In this document: one piece after another, positions 46,613-57,984 of the stretch | How the letters are laid out: every line of letters starts with the position of its first letter | How positions within the stretch are numbered: the first letter of the stretch is position 1 | Assembly: GCA_030268105.1 (NCBI GenBank) | Contig: BSDZ01000013.1 | Span: forward strand, 45,001-109,000 | Source: Volvox africanus | Lineage: Eukaryota; Chlorophyta; Chlorophyceae; Chlamydomonadales; Volvocaceae | Length of the DNA stretch: 64,000 bases | Direction: 5' to 3' | Notes under the pieces: generated by a model | What the model was told of the DNA's origin: nothing | The model's input: the letters and a program-made list of their open reading frames with translations, nothing else | The model's database searches: none | Program-made: the position numbers and the translations under genes

Positions 46613-47848
46613 CTATTTCGGCTGAGGTACAAACGGCGGCATTAGCGGGCAATCCTTCGTGGAATGACTCTCCGCACACCGTAGACAAACGTTGGCCAAT
46701 TTCCGACGCTCGAATTCGGAACGATTGCAATTCCATTTTGGCATATACGTGTCGTCCGTGCGAGTCCGCTTCGCATTGGGGTCGGAACGCTGTGCGGCTG
46801 CTGTCGACGGCGCACCACCACGCTTCCTATTTTTAGCCGGGTCCGAGCTCGGACCTGCTCCTCCTGACCCACGGACACCCGAGCTAGCGCCCCCGTGCGC
46901 CTGGCGTTGCTGGTTGCTGCGTCGCGTCGCGGCAGTAGGCGTGGGGCGGTTCGCTCCGAAGTCCTGGTCAAGAGCTACGGCTTCCCCAAGCGGATCCTGC
47001 ACTTGCACAGCATTTGCACGAGGGGCAGACTTGACTTCTTCCTCTCCGGCAAGGAGTCGTATCTCCGTGCCCTTAGCAAAAGCGACCAAAGCATCATACG
47101 ACTTGATCTGCGCTCCAACCAAGTCAGTAGCGCACCATTTAGCCAAAAGTTTCGTCAGGCCTCGCCTAAACCAAAAGACACGCTCGGATTCAGTGAGGTC
47201 AGCAATGGGAGTCACAAGTGCTTCGAAGCGTGACTGGTACGCAGGTACATTTTCATCCCGACGCATGTGGTAGCTACCGGCTGCCAAAACCTTACGAGCT
47301 TCCACATCGCGTGCTTGAACCTCAGTAGCGAATCGTGCGAGCAAAGCGGCGACCAACTCGTCAAAAGTATAGTTGCCCCGGGCGTTGGTCCAATTGCGAT
47401 ACCAGTCCTTCGCTGAGCCCTCGAGGGTGTTACCAACGAAGAGACACCTGATACCGTCATTATCGCCACCATGAACAGCCTGGAGATACTTTTTAGCGTC
47501 ACGCACGTACTCACGAGTTGCATCGGCTATGCTATGCCCTTGTGTCTTGTCGGTCAGTGAAATATTGAGCCTAGGAACGGGAATCGACAATCTCATCACC
47601 TCAGGGATGTCATCATGCCCTCGAGCTTGAGGTAATGGCAGAACCCTTGGCCCAGCAGTGTTGTCCATATTCGTGTTCACTGCTGAATGCGGCACAATTA
47701 AGTGAGCAGGGGTCTGAAGGAAAAGGGGCTCTTGAGTGGCTCGCGCGCCAACAGTCTCAAGACCTCTATCCAGTGCTCTAGCAGCCACAACAAAATCGGG
47801 TTGACTAGCTAGGCTAGTGTGCGGCGTATCGTCGTGTTCCGCGGACAT
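46613..47848 (-). CDS. Element 2 Gag
   Basis: A 412-codon intact frame starting MSAEHDDTPHTS. The gag domain lies at about 105-240: TREYVRDAKKYLQAVHGGD, RCLFVGNTLEGSAKDWYRNW, FDELVAALLARF, ENVPAYQSRFEAL. A basic, Gly/Ser-rich segment follows and then a zinc knuckle CLRCAESHSTKDC (C-x2-C-x3-H-x4-C, one residue shorter in the middle than the usual CCHC). It ends at a TAG (46615-46613). Pol follows in the same frame after 28 further sense codons. Confidence 0.95.
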   Translation of the reverse strand: MSAEHDDTPHTSLASQPDFVVAARALDRGLETVGARATQEPLFLQTPAHLIVPHSAVNTNMDNTAGPRVLPLPQARGHDDIPEVMRLSIPVPRLNISLTDKTQGHSIADATREYVRDAKKYLQAVHGGDNDGIRCLFVGNTLEGSAKDWYRNWTNARGNYTFDELVAALLARFATEVQARDVEARKVLAAGSYHMRRDENVPAYQSRFEALVTPIADLTESERVFWFRRGLTKLLAKWCATDLVGAQIKSYDALVAFAKGTEIRLLAGEEEVKSAPRANAVQVQDPLGEAVALDQDFGANRPTPTAATRRSNQQRQAHGGASSGVRGSGGAGPSSDPAKNRKRGGAPSTAAAQRSDPNAKRTRTDDTYMPKWNCNRSEFERRKLANVCLRCAESHSTKDCPLMPPFVPQPK

Positions 47849-48295
47849 GGAGCACGAAGCGATACCCTAGGTTTGCGTAATAGAAGCCGACTTCTATCGC
47901 AAAGGCAAGAGTACAAAACGATTCGGTGAGCCTACCGACAGTACTCTTGAGAAGATTCAGTAAACTCAGCAAGTACTTGCCCAGCTGAGTCCTGATCTCC
48001 GTAGTTTGGGCAATGAGAGTCGCCAACTGGTCCGGACGAAAGCCTGTCTCAGTCGCCGCGGCAAGCAATGCCGGTGCACTGAGATTACCTGCGACTCAGC
48101 GCGTACACTTACACAACAAGTGCAGCAATCTAAGTAAAAGCAATTAAACAATTACAAACCGGAAGCGGCGGCGTCCAAAACGGCGCGGCCTAGGTCTTCG
48201 GCAAACATATCTAGCGGTCCTCGTGGTTCGTCGCTGGAACTCGCCATAGAAAGAACCTACTTCCGATTAGACAAAGAGAGACAGTTAGGCAACGA

Positions 48296-48311
48296 ACCTG
48301 TCTCAATACCA
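48296..48311 (-). promoter_or_regulatory. Candidate primer-binding site, element 2
   Basis: On minus, TGGTATTGAGACAGG starts three bases inside the 5' LTR. The same sequence lies beside the third LTR (about 50579-50594). The tRNA is not identified. Confidence 0.6.
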
Positions 48312-48314
48312 ATT

Positions 48315-49138
48315 TGTTGTACCTCTCGTTCGCGTTTGCTCATAAGTATCTGCACGTCTGGAGACTTTCGACACTGATGCGCGAGCACTTGCAAGTACAG
48401 CAAGGCAAGCGAGAGCAAACAGAGACAGCGGAAGACTTCAAGACGAAGAGAGATATAACTTACAGTCTTACAGATCGGAACGATGCAATGGACGAAATCG
48501 CCATCAGCGCCGGAAGCAAGCAATCATCACGCGGCGGTGATTAGCGAAATTCAGGCTTAGCTCGGGCTAAGTAGAATAGCGTATAGCAATAGTAATATAG
48601 AACACACGAGTGTTCTCCGGTATCGAATGTCTTATCTTGCTTAGCCGTCCTCGCATCTGTTATACTCGCAGCATCGCAATGCCGTACGATTCACATCAGG
48701 AGGCCGATCCTAGATGTGACAACCCTACTGCGTATAGGTGATGTCTACGCATAACAACGTATAAGCCTTTCCGGCATTCGCATGATGCAAGGGTCCGGAT
48801 AACGATATCCGGTTGCAGGGCATGTATCGCGACGAGTGCGGCGCTCTCAACGTGTGCTGTAATGAAGTAATATTATATCAGATAATATTACTTATCGTTT
48901 CGTAGCACAAGCATAAGGTGCACTTCAATGCTTCGGGCTTTCATGCATGCTAGGCGGATTTGCCATGATGTGATGTCGCAATGGATAATGACAACATGCC
49001 AAATGCATATATAAATGTACACGAATACATTTATATCATGCAGATTCATTCATATGCAATGCGTTCATCACAATAGCACTTCGCCTTGTAGGATCACATC
49101 GACCTACGCATCGGCGGGAAACTAACCGTAGCACAACA
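48315..49138 (-). repeat. Shared LTR of element 2 (5' LTR; also 3' end of the deleted unit)
   Basis: 824 bp, with the TGTTGTACC...GCACAACA boundaries of the family. To its right the sequence resumes inside the pol linker (GCACCGACAGAAAGCGGGG), not in flanking DNA. Confidence 0.95.
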
Positions 49139-50597
49139 GCACCGACAGAAAGCGGGGAGTAATACACATGCGGCGGTGCCTGGATATTGACGCCTACATC
49201 TCCTGTAAACGGCCAACTGTTCCGACATCTCACGCAGAGATGAGGGGATGAACAAAACCACGTGGTTAGACAGATCCATAGATGACAGGGGACGGCGAGG
49301 TGTAAACAAATTACACAACGGATCGAAGCAGAGAAGTCCCGTGCGTCCGTCAAGCGTGATGCGCCGCGCAATGACTCGCTCGATGTGTCCAAGTACGCAA
49401 GGCAACAATGCCTTCACGGCTGGCCGTAAGGATGACCACCGACCACACGTTAGTTCAGAAATCCCGGGCGGTGTCCCCTCCACAGGAACCCGGGCAAGCC
49501 CCTATTTCGGCTGAGGTACAAACGGCGGCAGTAACGGGCAATCCTTCGTAGGATGACTCTCCGCACACCGTAGACAAACATTGGCCGCATTCCGACGTTC
49601 GAATTCGGAACGATTGCAATTCCATTTAGGCATAAACGAGTCATCCGTGCGAGTCCGCTTCGCATTGGGGTCAGAGCGCTGTGCGGCTGCCGACAACGGC
49701 GCACCACCACGCTTCCTGCTCTTAGCCGGGTCCGAGCTCGGACCTGCTCCTCCTGACCCGCGGACACCCGAGCTAGCGCCCCCACGCGCCTTGCGTTGCC
49801 GGTTGCTGCGTCGCGTCGCGGCAGTAGGCGTGGGGCGGGTCGCTCCGAGTTCCTGGTCGAGAGCTACAGCTTCCCCAAGCGGATCCTCAGGGGTGTCATC
49901 ATGACCTCACACTTGAGGTAATGGCAGAACCCGTGGACCAGCAGTGTTGTCCATATTCGTATTAACTGCTGAATGCGGCACAATTAAGTGAGCAGGGGTC
50001 TGAAGGACAAGGGGCTCTTGAGTGGCTCGCGTGCCAACAGTCTCAAGACCTCTATCCGGAGCTCTAGCAGCCACAACAAAATCGGGTTGGCTAGCTAAGC
50101 TAGTGTGCGGCGTATCGTCGCATTCCACGGACATGGAACACGAAGCAATACCCTAGATTTGCGTAATAGAAGCCGACTTCTATCGCAAAGGCAAGAGTAC
50201 AAAACGATTCAGTGAGCCTACCGACAGTACTCTTGAGAAGATTCAGTAAACTCAGCAAGTACTTGCCCAGCTGAGTCCTGATCTCCGTAGTTTGGGCGAT
50301 GAGAGTCGCCAACTGGTCCGGACGAAAGCCGGTCTCAGTCGCCGCGGCAAGCAATGCCGGTGCACTGAGATTACCTGTGACTCAGAGCGTACACTTACAC
50401 AAGTGCAGCAATCTAAGTAAAAGCAATTAAACAATTACAAACCGGAAGCGGCGGCATCCAAAACGGCGCGGCCTAGGTCTTCGGCAAACGTATCTAGCGG
50501 TCCTCGTGGTTCGTCGCTGGAACTCGCCATAGAAAGAACCTACTTCCGATTAGACAAAGAGAGACAGTTAGGCAACGAACCTGTCTCAATACCAATT
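49139..50597 (-). mobile_element. Deleted second internal region of the element 2 composite
   Basis: Contains only the start of the pol linker (49139-49500), the gag C-terminus with the zinc knuckle (49502-49890), the gag N-terminus (49900-50134) and the leader with primer site. The gag middle, equivalent to about 46999-47594, is deleted at 49888, and all of pol beyond the linker is missing. The UAG between gag and pol is preserved. It is non-autonomous. Confidence 0.92.
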
Positions 50598-51431
50598 TGT
50601 TGTACCTCTTCTTCGTGTTTGCTCATAAGTATCTGCGCGTCTGAAGGCTTTCGACACCGATGCGCAAGCACTTGCAAGTACAGCAAGACAAGCACGAGCA
50701 AACAGAGACAGCGGAAGACTTCAAAACAAGAAGAGATATAACTTACAGTCTTACAGATCGAAGCGGTGCAATGGACGAAATCGCCGTCAGCGCCGGAAGC
50801 AAGCAATCATCACGCGGCAGTGATAAGCGAAGTTTAGGCTTAGCTCGGGCTAAGCAGAATAGCGTTTAGTGATTATAGTGTAGAACACACGAGTGTTCTC
50901 CGGTATCGAATGTCTTTTTTTGCTTAGCCGTCCTCGCATCTGTTATACTCGCAGCATCACAATGCCGTACGATTCACACTAGGAGGCCGATCCTAAGTGT
51001 GACAATCCTACTGTGTATAGGCGATGTCTACGCATAACAACGTATAAGCCTTTCCGGCATTCGCATGATGCAAGGGTCCGAATAACGATATTCAGTTGCA
51101 AGGCATGCATCACGACGAGTGCGGCGCTCTCAACGTGTGCTGTAATGAAGTAATATTATGTCAAATATTATTACTTATCATTTCATAGCACGAGCATAAT
51201 GCGTATTTCAATGATTCGGTATTTCATGCATGCTAGGCGGATTTGTCATGATGCGATGTCGCGATGGATAATGATAACATGCCAAATGCATATATAAATG
51301 TATGCGAATACATCTATATCATGCAGGTTCATTCATATGCAATAATCATTCATGCGTTCATCAAGATAACACTTCACCTTGTAGGGTCGCATCGACCTAC
51401 GCATCGGTGGACAATGAACCGTAGCACAACA
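50598..51431 (-). repeat. Third LTR of family 2
   Basis: 834 bp, TGTTGTACCTC...GCACAACA, more diverged (substitutions plus a short insertion near 51345) than the other two LTRs are from each other. Confidence 0.93.
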
Positions 51432-53425
51432 CTATGAAGACATTGTTGTCTTCTGGTCCTTAAAAAGTGCCGTTATGTTCATCCCCTCATCTCTATGTGA
51501 GCTGTTTGTACAGCTTACTTTGTACAGGAATACATGTCAATATCCAGACACCGCTGCATGTGTTTTGTTCCCTGCCTATATCCAGCGCAAGGCTGAGGCT
51601 CTGCTAAAGGGTGTGCAGCGTGTCTCCTGGTTCGCACCGGGCACCATGCTGTTTGATGGTGTGGATATGGAGGGAATGCCAGTTCCGTTGCCCGGACTGT
51701 CCTATTCTACTGACGTTTGGTAGGAACCTCCTGCTGAGGGCTTTGCTAGCTTTCAGCCCGCCCTGGGAGTTCCGCTGTTGTCTGCAAAGTCGGTTCCAAC
51801 ATGTGATTGTGTCCCAGTTATTCAGGTCGGTCTTGCTGGCCGTACACTGAAGGCACTTGCCGTGCCATAGACGACTTCACCTATTATGCAGAGGTGAATG
51901 CCGTGGGATGCCCCCACAGTCGTCGGATTTTGCCTTTTTCAGGTCGGTCTTGCTGGCCGTACGCTGAAGGCACTTGCCGTGCCATAGACGACTTCACCTA
52001 TTATGCAGAGGTGAATGCCGTGGGATGCCCCCACAGTCGTTGAATTGTCTCCCAGCTATTCAGGTCGGTCTTGCTGGCCGTACACTGAAGGCACTTGCCG
52101 TGCCATAGATGACTTCACCTATTATGCAGAGGTGAATGCAGTGGGATGCCCCCACAGTCGTCGAATTGGGTACAGGTTACTCTCATGTATGGGAGTAAAT
52201 GTCCCGTTGCTGGGCAGGATTACCCTTAACCTGTTGCTAGGTCCTCTGCGTGTTGTGACCCGTCCGTACGTGCTGAAAATCTTGCTGACACTGCACCGTA
52301 CGTATTGGGGTCTTTGACATTACTGTAGTACCATGCGTGCTTCGACATTGCAGTCTGCCACCCTTATGCAAAGGGGACTCTGTCGAAGGGTACCAGATGT
52401 CACACGGGAGGGGGGCAGAGCTGAGGCGGTGCCTATGGTTATCTTTGCTGCGACTGCAATGGGCGCGCAAACTAAACCCAAGCCAGTCATGCGTGAGGGA
52501 GCTGTTCGTATGCCACGACAGGGTGCCCATGGACTGCTTGTTAGGCCTTGGTTGCATTTGCAATGCCACCACCGCACAGACTTCTGTAAATCCTGAGATC
52601 GAAGCCTTGCTGCAAGGACATGCAAACATCTTTCATTTGTGGAGTTGACGCCTTAGTTGATTCGGCAGATTCCGCTGGATGCTGGTGGTGGGTGCTGAAC
52701 CTGGGAAAACCACTGATTTCGGAGAAGTCGGCATGGGAGACTGGATGAGGGTGCCCCGAAACACCGGGGAAGGTAGGGACTGCCAGGTTAGTGGCCACGG
52801 GTGATGTACCCCCCTATCCTACACATACACACAATCTTTCATGATGTCCCTGTAGTATTCCGAGGTATCTACGGGTCGTGTCAAAGATTGGACCGCCGAC
52901 GGTCATCTTTCGATTGGGCCTTTGTAGGCTGACACAACAGTACCTGAAGCACAACCTGTTGCACGATGCATGTACAGGTTGAGCCCACTACGATGGACGA
53001 AGTGCAGTGCCAGGCGACTGATTTGCCTGCTATGGGTATGCTTCACCCCACGTTCCATGTATCCCTCGTATGCCTTACTGTGGTACGGAACCTGCCCCTG
53101 AGCTTGCTAACACCCCTGCAGCGGTTTAACCAGTCCCGGAGACCTGGATCGCTGGTAAACAGAAGGTTTACAACGTGGAGCGGGTGTTAGCTTGTTGTAC
53201 TTGCCGTGTGGGCCAACGTCGGCATAAGCGGACAATGCACGGGTACCAAGTCAAGTGGACTGGGTATTCAAGTGAGCAGAACTCATGGGAGCCAGCACGT
53301 AACGTTTCAACGGATATAAACTCTTTATTGGAGGAAATCCGCATTTGTGCCACGCAGACCCAATGATCTCTGCAGTCGATGCTGTTCGATGCAGCGAGGA
53401 CGCTGCATGCGGGAGGGGGGATAGT
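51432..53425 (+). pseudogene. Element 3: rearranged chromovirus pol remnant
   Basis: Plus-strand relic of a third copy. It opens in the pol linker (51475-51723: FIPSSLCELFVQL, TAACVLFPAYIQRKAEALL, MLFDGVDMEG), homologous to the element 2 pol start. It then has three copies of a protease segment, a piece of the region before RT (52395-52620: AVPMVIFAATAMGAQ, GAHGLLVRPWL) and, after loss of RT, RNase H and integrase, the chromodomain tail (53175-53366: [18 protein letters not shown]). The polypurine tract (53411-53425) and a family 1 LTR follow. The left end is cut by the element 2 composite. Confidence 0.88.
51823..52170 (+). repeat. Triplicated ~117-bp protease segment
   Basis: Three direct copies begin at 51823, 51940 and 52061 (CAGGTCGGTCTTGCTGGCC...GCCCCCACAGTCG). 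Each corresponds to the protease stretch around the active site, but the DTG motif itself is deleted: GRTLKALAV is followed by a frame change before DDFTYYAEVNAVG. Confidence 0.93.
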
Positions 53426-54239
53426 TGTTGTACGCGGGTTCGATCACCGTTTGCACCGAAGTAGACTGCAATACATTCGAGCATTATGAAGCATGACATA
53501 ATCATATTAGCAGGATATATTCGAGTATATCTAGCTAATCAGGCATGCTGCATTATCATCTACGACATCGCGCTTTTGGTCAACATGTTTGACTCTATGC
53601 TGATAATTAATGCGCGATCTATCCGTTGGTATAATATTCTGCATAATAATGCTTTGAATATTATTACCTCATCTGTGTCATAAACCATATGCGTATGCAA
53701 GAATGCGATGATCGCGATGGTTGGGTCGGCAACCGAATATCGATATTCGGACCTTCGCATATTGCATGCGTTGCATTCATTAATATCACGGTTTACGCGA
53801 TATTCAGAACAGTGCTACGAAAGTACTCACACTTGAGATCGAAATCCAGTGAGACCTGTACTGCACATCAGTATCACGACGTGATAGGTGCGAGGACGAC
53901 CGCCTAGAGACCCAAGTTGGCTCGCGCTACTTTGGACTAAGTACCCGAGTACTTAATATAATCTAATTCGTATACATACGTTTTATGCATGTATATTTGG
54001 CCTGAGCTATTCTAGCATAGCATCTTCAGCCGGATGATGAAGATTGCCCACGGGGTCTGACGGCCGACTACCAATTTGTAATCGAAGACTATTGTAAGTT
54101 GAATCTTTCCTTGCTATTGAGTCTTCCGCTGTCACTTTACTCGCATTGAATTGCCTTGCTGTTCTTAAGCACGGTGCGCACTTAGCTAACATCCAGACGT
54201 GCAGATTCAGTGCATGATCGAAGAAGGAAGGATACAACA
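53426..54239 (+). repeat. 3' LTR of element 3 (LTR family 1)
   Basis: 814 bp, TGTTGTACG...GATACAACA, preceded by a good polypurine tract. It shares the GAATATCGATATTC block with the other family 1 LTRs. Confidence 0.93.
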
Positions 54240-55137
54240 AAAACTGCCTGTACCACTCCATACAATAGAGTCATTGCCCATGTCAGATTTCAGTTCTTCA
54301 AGAAAAACAGTCTCATCCTGCTATGTTACTGTTATTGTTACATGCTCATACCACTCCTTTTATTAGGCTTTTTCTGTGGCATCACTTTCAGTATTGCTGT
54401 TGCCTTTTACGCTACTCTGTATGCTGTTGTAATATTTTGTCAGACTTCTTCCCATCTTATCCTGTATTACTTAGGTTTTTAGTTAGACGCTTTTTCAGGA
54501 CAGAATTGCGTCTGGATCGTGAATGCGAAGGGTCTTATGTATGACCATATCGCCAAGTCGCTTATATGTTTTCTGAAGCTGAAATGCTTTATTAGCTGTT
54601 TGTAACATCTATTACTCGCCCGGAATTTGTTGTGTCTTTGTGGCTTAAGGCATAGTGGCAGCTTGCTTGTCCAGCATTGTGCTGAACTGTACCTTTTCAC
54701 AACTGATGTGATGCGAGTTTCACAACATATGCCCCTGTTTTGGCTGATCTATATGTAACAGAATATTTAGTGTGGATCCTCATGGGTTCTTCTGTTTTCG
54801 TTCTCATCACAGTGTTGGGCGTTGTGATAGGGCAATACCGCTCAACGGTTTAAAGGAGAACTATAGGCTCTTGCACAAGGAAATGCATGGCCGCCTTCGG
54901 AAAAGTGCCGAACTGGTTGACGAAGTAGCGACACAGATTCACAATACTAGGAGGGTTGTCAGCCCTCAACACGCATACAGGCACAATAGGAGAACTTGCA
55001 GACTTCTTAAGTTCGTGATGGACATGGATAGCACATTGGAGAGTATGGTTTTGTTGCACCGGTACCTGGGAGCCAGGGCCAGCGGGATGGGATGGAAGGC
55101 CAGGGTTCTGGGCAGCCCTCAGTACAGCACCGTCTAG
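54240..55137 (+). CDS. Uncertain ORF with a charged, helical C-terminus
   Basis: Not recognised. The open frame 54772-55137 (121 codons) has a basic, probably helical segment, KENYRLLHKEMHGRLRKSA and ELVDEVATQIHNTRR, and stops at 55137. A possible 3' splice site (TTCTCATCACAG) precedes it near 54814. Upstream T-rich sequence encodes hydrophobic runs in several frames, which could be membrane segments or simply intron. Together with the gene at 37687-41260 it might be one host gene split by retroelements, but nothing proves this. Confidence 0.25.
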
Positions 55138-56311
55138 AGGAATGGCACGAATGGAGTTTCCGGAGCCATGAAACAATTTTGGTTAGGAATGTGCATGGCG
55201 TTTTAAATGCGATGACAAAATAATAACCGTGCTGAAAATTGTGGCGTGAATCCGTTGAACCATTTATTCCCGTGCAGCAATTGAATTATTCTGCTTTGCA
55301 ATATGTCTGGATTTGGGAAGCATTGGGGTCATAGAGTACGTCTCACACAAGGTCGTTATCATGGTCAATTTTCACACCTACGCAAAGCTGCTATGGTGCT
55401 TGCCGGACAAGGCTATATAATTTTGCAGGCCTGCTCGATGTGTAACTGTGGCTCTTGGTGACTTTGTTTGGGTCTCCATCTGGCAACATTGTTGCCTGGC
55501 TACTGTGTAAGGTTTGCTGTTGCCAAATTTCCGCGATCCTTACCCACACTTGCTAACTCCGGCAGCTTGCTGCTCAATAATTAGAAAGTCTTCCATAATT
55601 AGAGAGGTAGCCATGAACAGCCATGTGTGGCACTTAAGAGTTTTATGTTACAAAGTAAGCCACATGTACAGGTTCTAAATCCATATAATGGTAGCGATTT
55701 AGCGATGTTAACAAGCGTTCACCAGAGCAATCTCTTGTACAACGACTAGTATTCATAGCGCTATCCTAAATTGAAATTAACTTTGAAGATATTTTATGCA
55801 CAAAGTCTCCAATGCTACTGCGCAATAAGAGCAAGTAAGCAAACTAAATAAATCCGGCGAACCCGTGCTCCGAACTTTATTATGCGCTATCTACAGAAAC
55901 TTTGCGTAAACTGCGTTACAGTGCGTTACGTGCGTATGGTAACCCACTGTACGCAAGATATACGCAAGCTGTTTGCATAAAGTTAACGCGTGCGTTAGGT
56001 TTGCGATCGCGTGCGTTAGGTTTGCGTTAGGCTCGCGTTAGAACATACGCAAGCCCCCGATTTTCGAGCACCACGAAACGTAATAAAAATTACAGGGAAC
56101 TTTTATAATCATTATAAATATTGTTTTCATTTAAACGAACTTGAAAACGACGCACTATAACAGACGTTCTGTCAAGTTTTCTATTTCTTTGCGTTAGGCT
56201 CGCGTTAGGCTAACGCAACCTCTAACGCACAAAACGCAGCCTTACGCACACATACGCGCCCTAACGCAGCCTAACGCGAGCCTAACGCACGAATTTGTTG
56301 TTATAGTGTTC
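55138..56311. other. Non-coding gap with GCGTTAG-rich block
   Basis: No supported gene. 55900-56290 is dense in GCGTTA/GCGTAA and their complements (see the separate inverted repeat entry). Confidence 0.6.
56191..56288. repeat. Perfect 21-bp inverted repeat, hairpin-forming
   Basis: Arms 56191-56211 (GCGTTAGGCTCGCGTTAGG...) and 56268-56288 are perfect reverse complements around a 56-bp loop that is itself made of TAACGC/GCGTA motifs. A direct copy of most of the left arm occurs at 56024-56041. It could be terminal repeats of a small non-autonomous DNA transposon. Confidence 0.85.
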
Positions 56312-56727
56312 CGATCTCAAGTGTGAGTAACTTCATAGCACTATTCTAAATATCGTGTAATCCGTGATATTAATGGATGCAACGCATGCAATATGCGAAG
56401 GTCTGAATATCGATATTCGGTTGCCGACCCAACCATCGCGATCGTCGCATTCTTGCATACGCGTATAGTTTATGACACAGATGAGGTAATATTATTCAAA
56501 GCATTATTACGCGGAATATTATACCAACGTATAGATCGCGCATTAATTATCAGCCTCGAGTCAAACATGTTGACCGACAGCGCGATGTCGTAGATGATAA
56601 TGCGACATGTCTGATTAGCTAGATATACTCAAATATATCATGCTAATATAATTATGTCGTGCTTCATAATGCTCAAATGGATTACGGTTTACTTCGATGT
56701 AAACGGCAATCGAACCCGCATACAACA
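56312..56727 (-). repeat. Partial LTR of family 1, inverted
   Basis: On minus it starts TGTTGTATGCGGG and matches the first 415 or so bases of the family 1 LTRs, stopping after the ACTCACACTTGAGATCG stretch. No internal sequence is attached on either side. Confidence 0.9.
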
Positions 56728-57984
56728 GTTGTGACGATCCGTCCCACCACAGGAGATTCTCGTGTCTAGAGTCTCGTGTAGTTTTGGTAAATTATTGGTA
56801 GTATTTGCAGTATATACAAGTAGTGTACATATCCTACTTGTTAAGGACCACACAACAGCACGCATTGTTTTAGGAGGACAAGACATATAGGAGTCAGTTC
56901 AGATCAGCAGAGACGTGTATAGTTCAGCATATGGTTCTCACTTATAAACACTCTTGTGAACAGAGCCAAACATAGGGTTTTACATAAAAGAGTGAGAAAA
57001 ATCATTTTTGGGGGCCTGGCCGGCCCCCGGGCTACCTCCGGAGAGACACACACATGACAGACGTTGGAAGTTAGTTTGTTCGGTGTGGGAGGGGGTGGTT
57101 TCGGAGCTTGGTTTTGGAGCTCTCGCCTCTCCCCCTCCCCAGCCCCGGCCCTGGCCCAACTTGGCTGGGCTCGGCCCCGCCCCGTGCAAAATGACATCTT
57201 TCACTTCTCCTCCTATACCCCGGCTTCCGCCCCACACTCGTCCGCGTCCCAGTCGATTAACCGACCTCTGGCTGGCCCGGCCAGGGATCACATGACCTTC
57301 CAGTCCAATCATATTACACTCCACATTAAATCTACTCTAATCACACAACATGCACACCACACCTACTACACCATGCCATGGCATGAGGAGCATTCATTTA
57401 TGGATATGGACGAATAACGTCCCAACATTTAAAATGTTTCCATTCAGTACACCACGTTATTAGGTAGCTCAGCAGGCAGGAGGATCTATGAGCTCGTATG
57501 GATCTACCTAAGGAGATCATGTATGATGAATGACATTCATTATTATATTAATATGGTTTCTCCGCCCTTGCAGGCTGGCGTGTATTATGGGGATCTCCGG
57601 GATTTTTGACCGAGTGGGCACGCGTACCTCAGCGTCTTCATCGCTAGAGATCACCTGTTTTTTGGTTACGCAGAGTTTCCTTGCTCTCTACGGCCCCCAT
57701 CCATGGGCACTGGCCCCTTCGGATCTAGTAGCACTTAGGTGGGTGTCAAACCACCCCGTACCATCAGCCCAGTTATGGGCCTCAGTTGCGCACTTCACAG
57801 GCCATGCATTTAACCTTCTCACCCGCTGGGGTCGGACTCGGACCCTACTACGTAGAATCGGGCTATACAAGCTGCAAACCCCCTACGACAATTTGCCCCG
57901 ACCCAGATTTGATCTGGCGACTTTGTGGTCGCAAGACCGGATCCTTAGGGAATGGCCTCAAGATGCGGGGTGTGAATGAGATCT
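56728..57984. other. Region without a recognised gene
   Basis: Contains a GC-rich stretch (57000-57300) with open frames on both strands and a 149-codon plus-strand frame at 57530-57979 with no family motif I recognise. Neither shows clear splice signals or domain structure. Confidence 0.35.

Larger units (their letters stand above)
41676..49138 (-). mobile_element. Element 2: Ty3/gypsy chromovirus, nearly intact
   Basis: A minus-strand LTR retrotransposon of 7.46 kb. Both LTRs are exactly 824 bp and nearly identical, so the insertion looks young. Reading right to left: LTR, primer site, gag, UAG, protease-RT, RNase H-integrase-chromodomain, polypurine tract, LTR. The only obvious lesion is a frameshift in RT near 45100. 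Its right LTR is shared with a second, deleted internal region (49139-50597) that ends in a third LTR, so the whole is an LTR-internal-LTR-internal-LTR composite. Confidence 0.95.

Noticed and set aside
54280..54480. Multi-pass membrane protein encoded in T-rich sequence
   Set aside because: Hydrophobic codons arise in all frames from T-rich, intron-like DNA, and there is no conserved motif or start.
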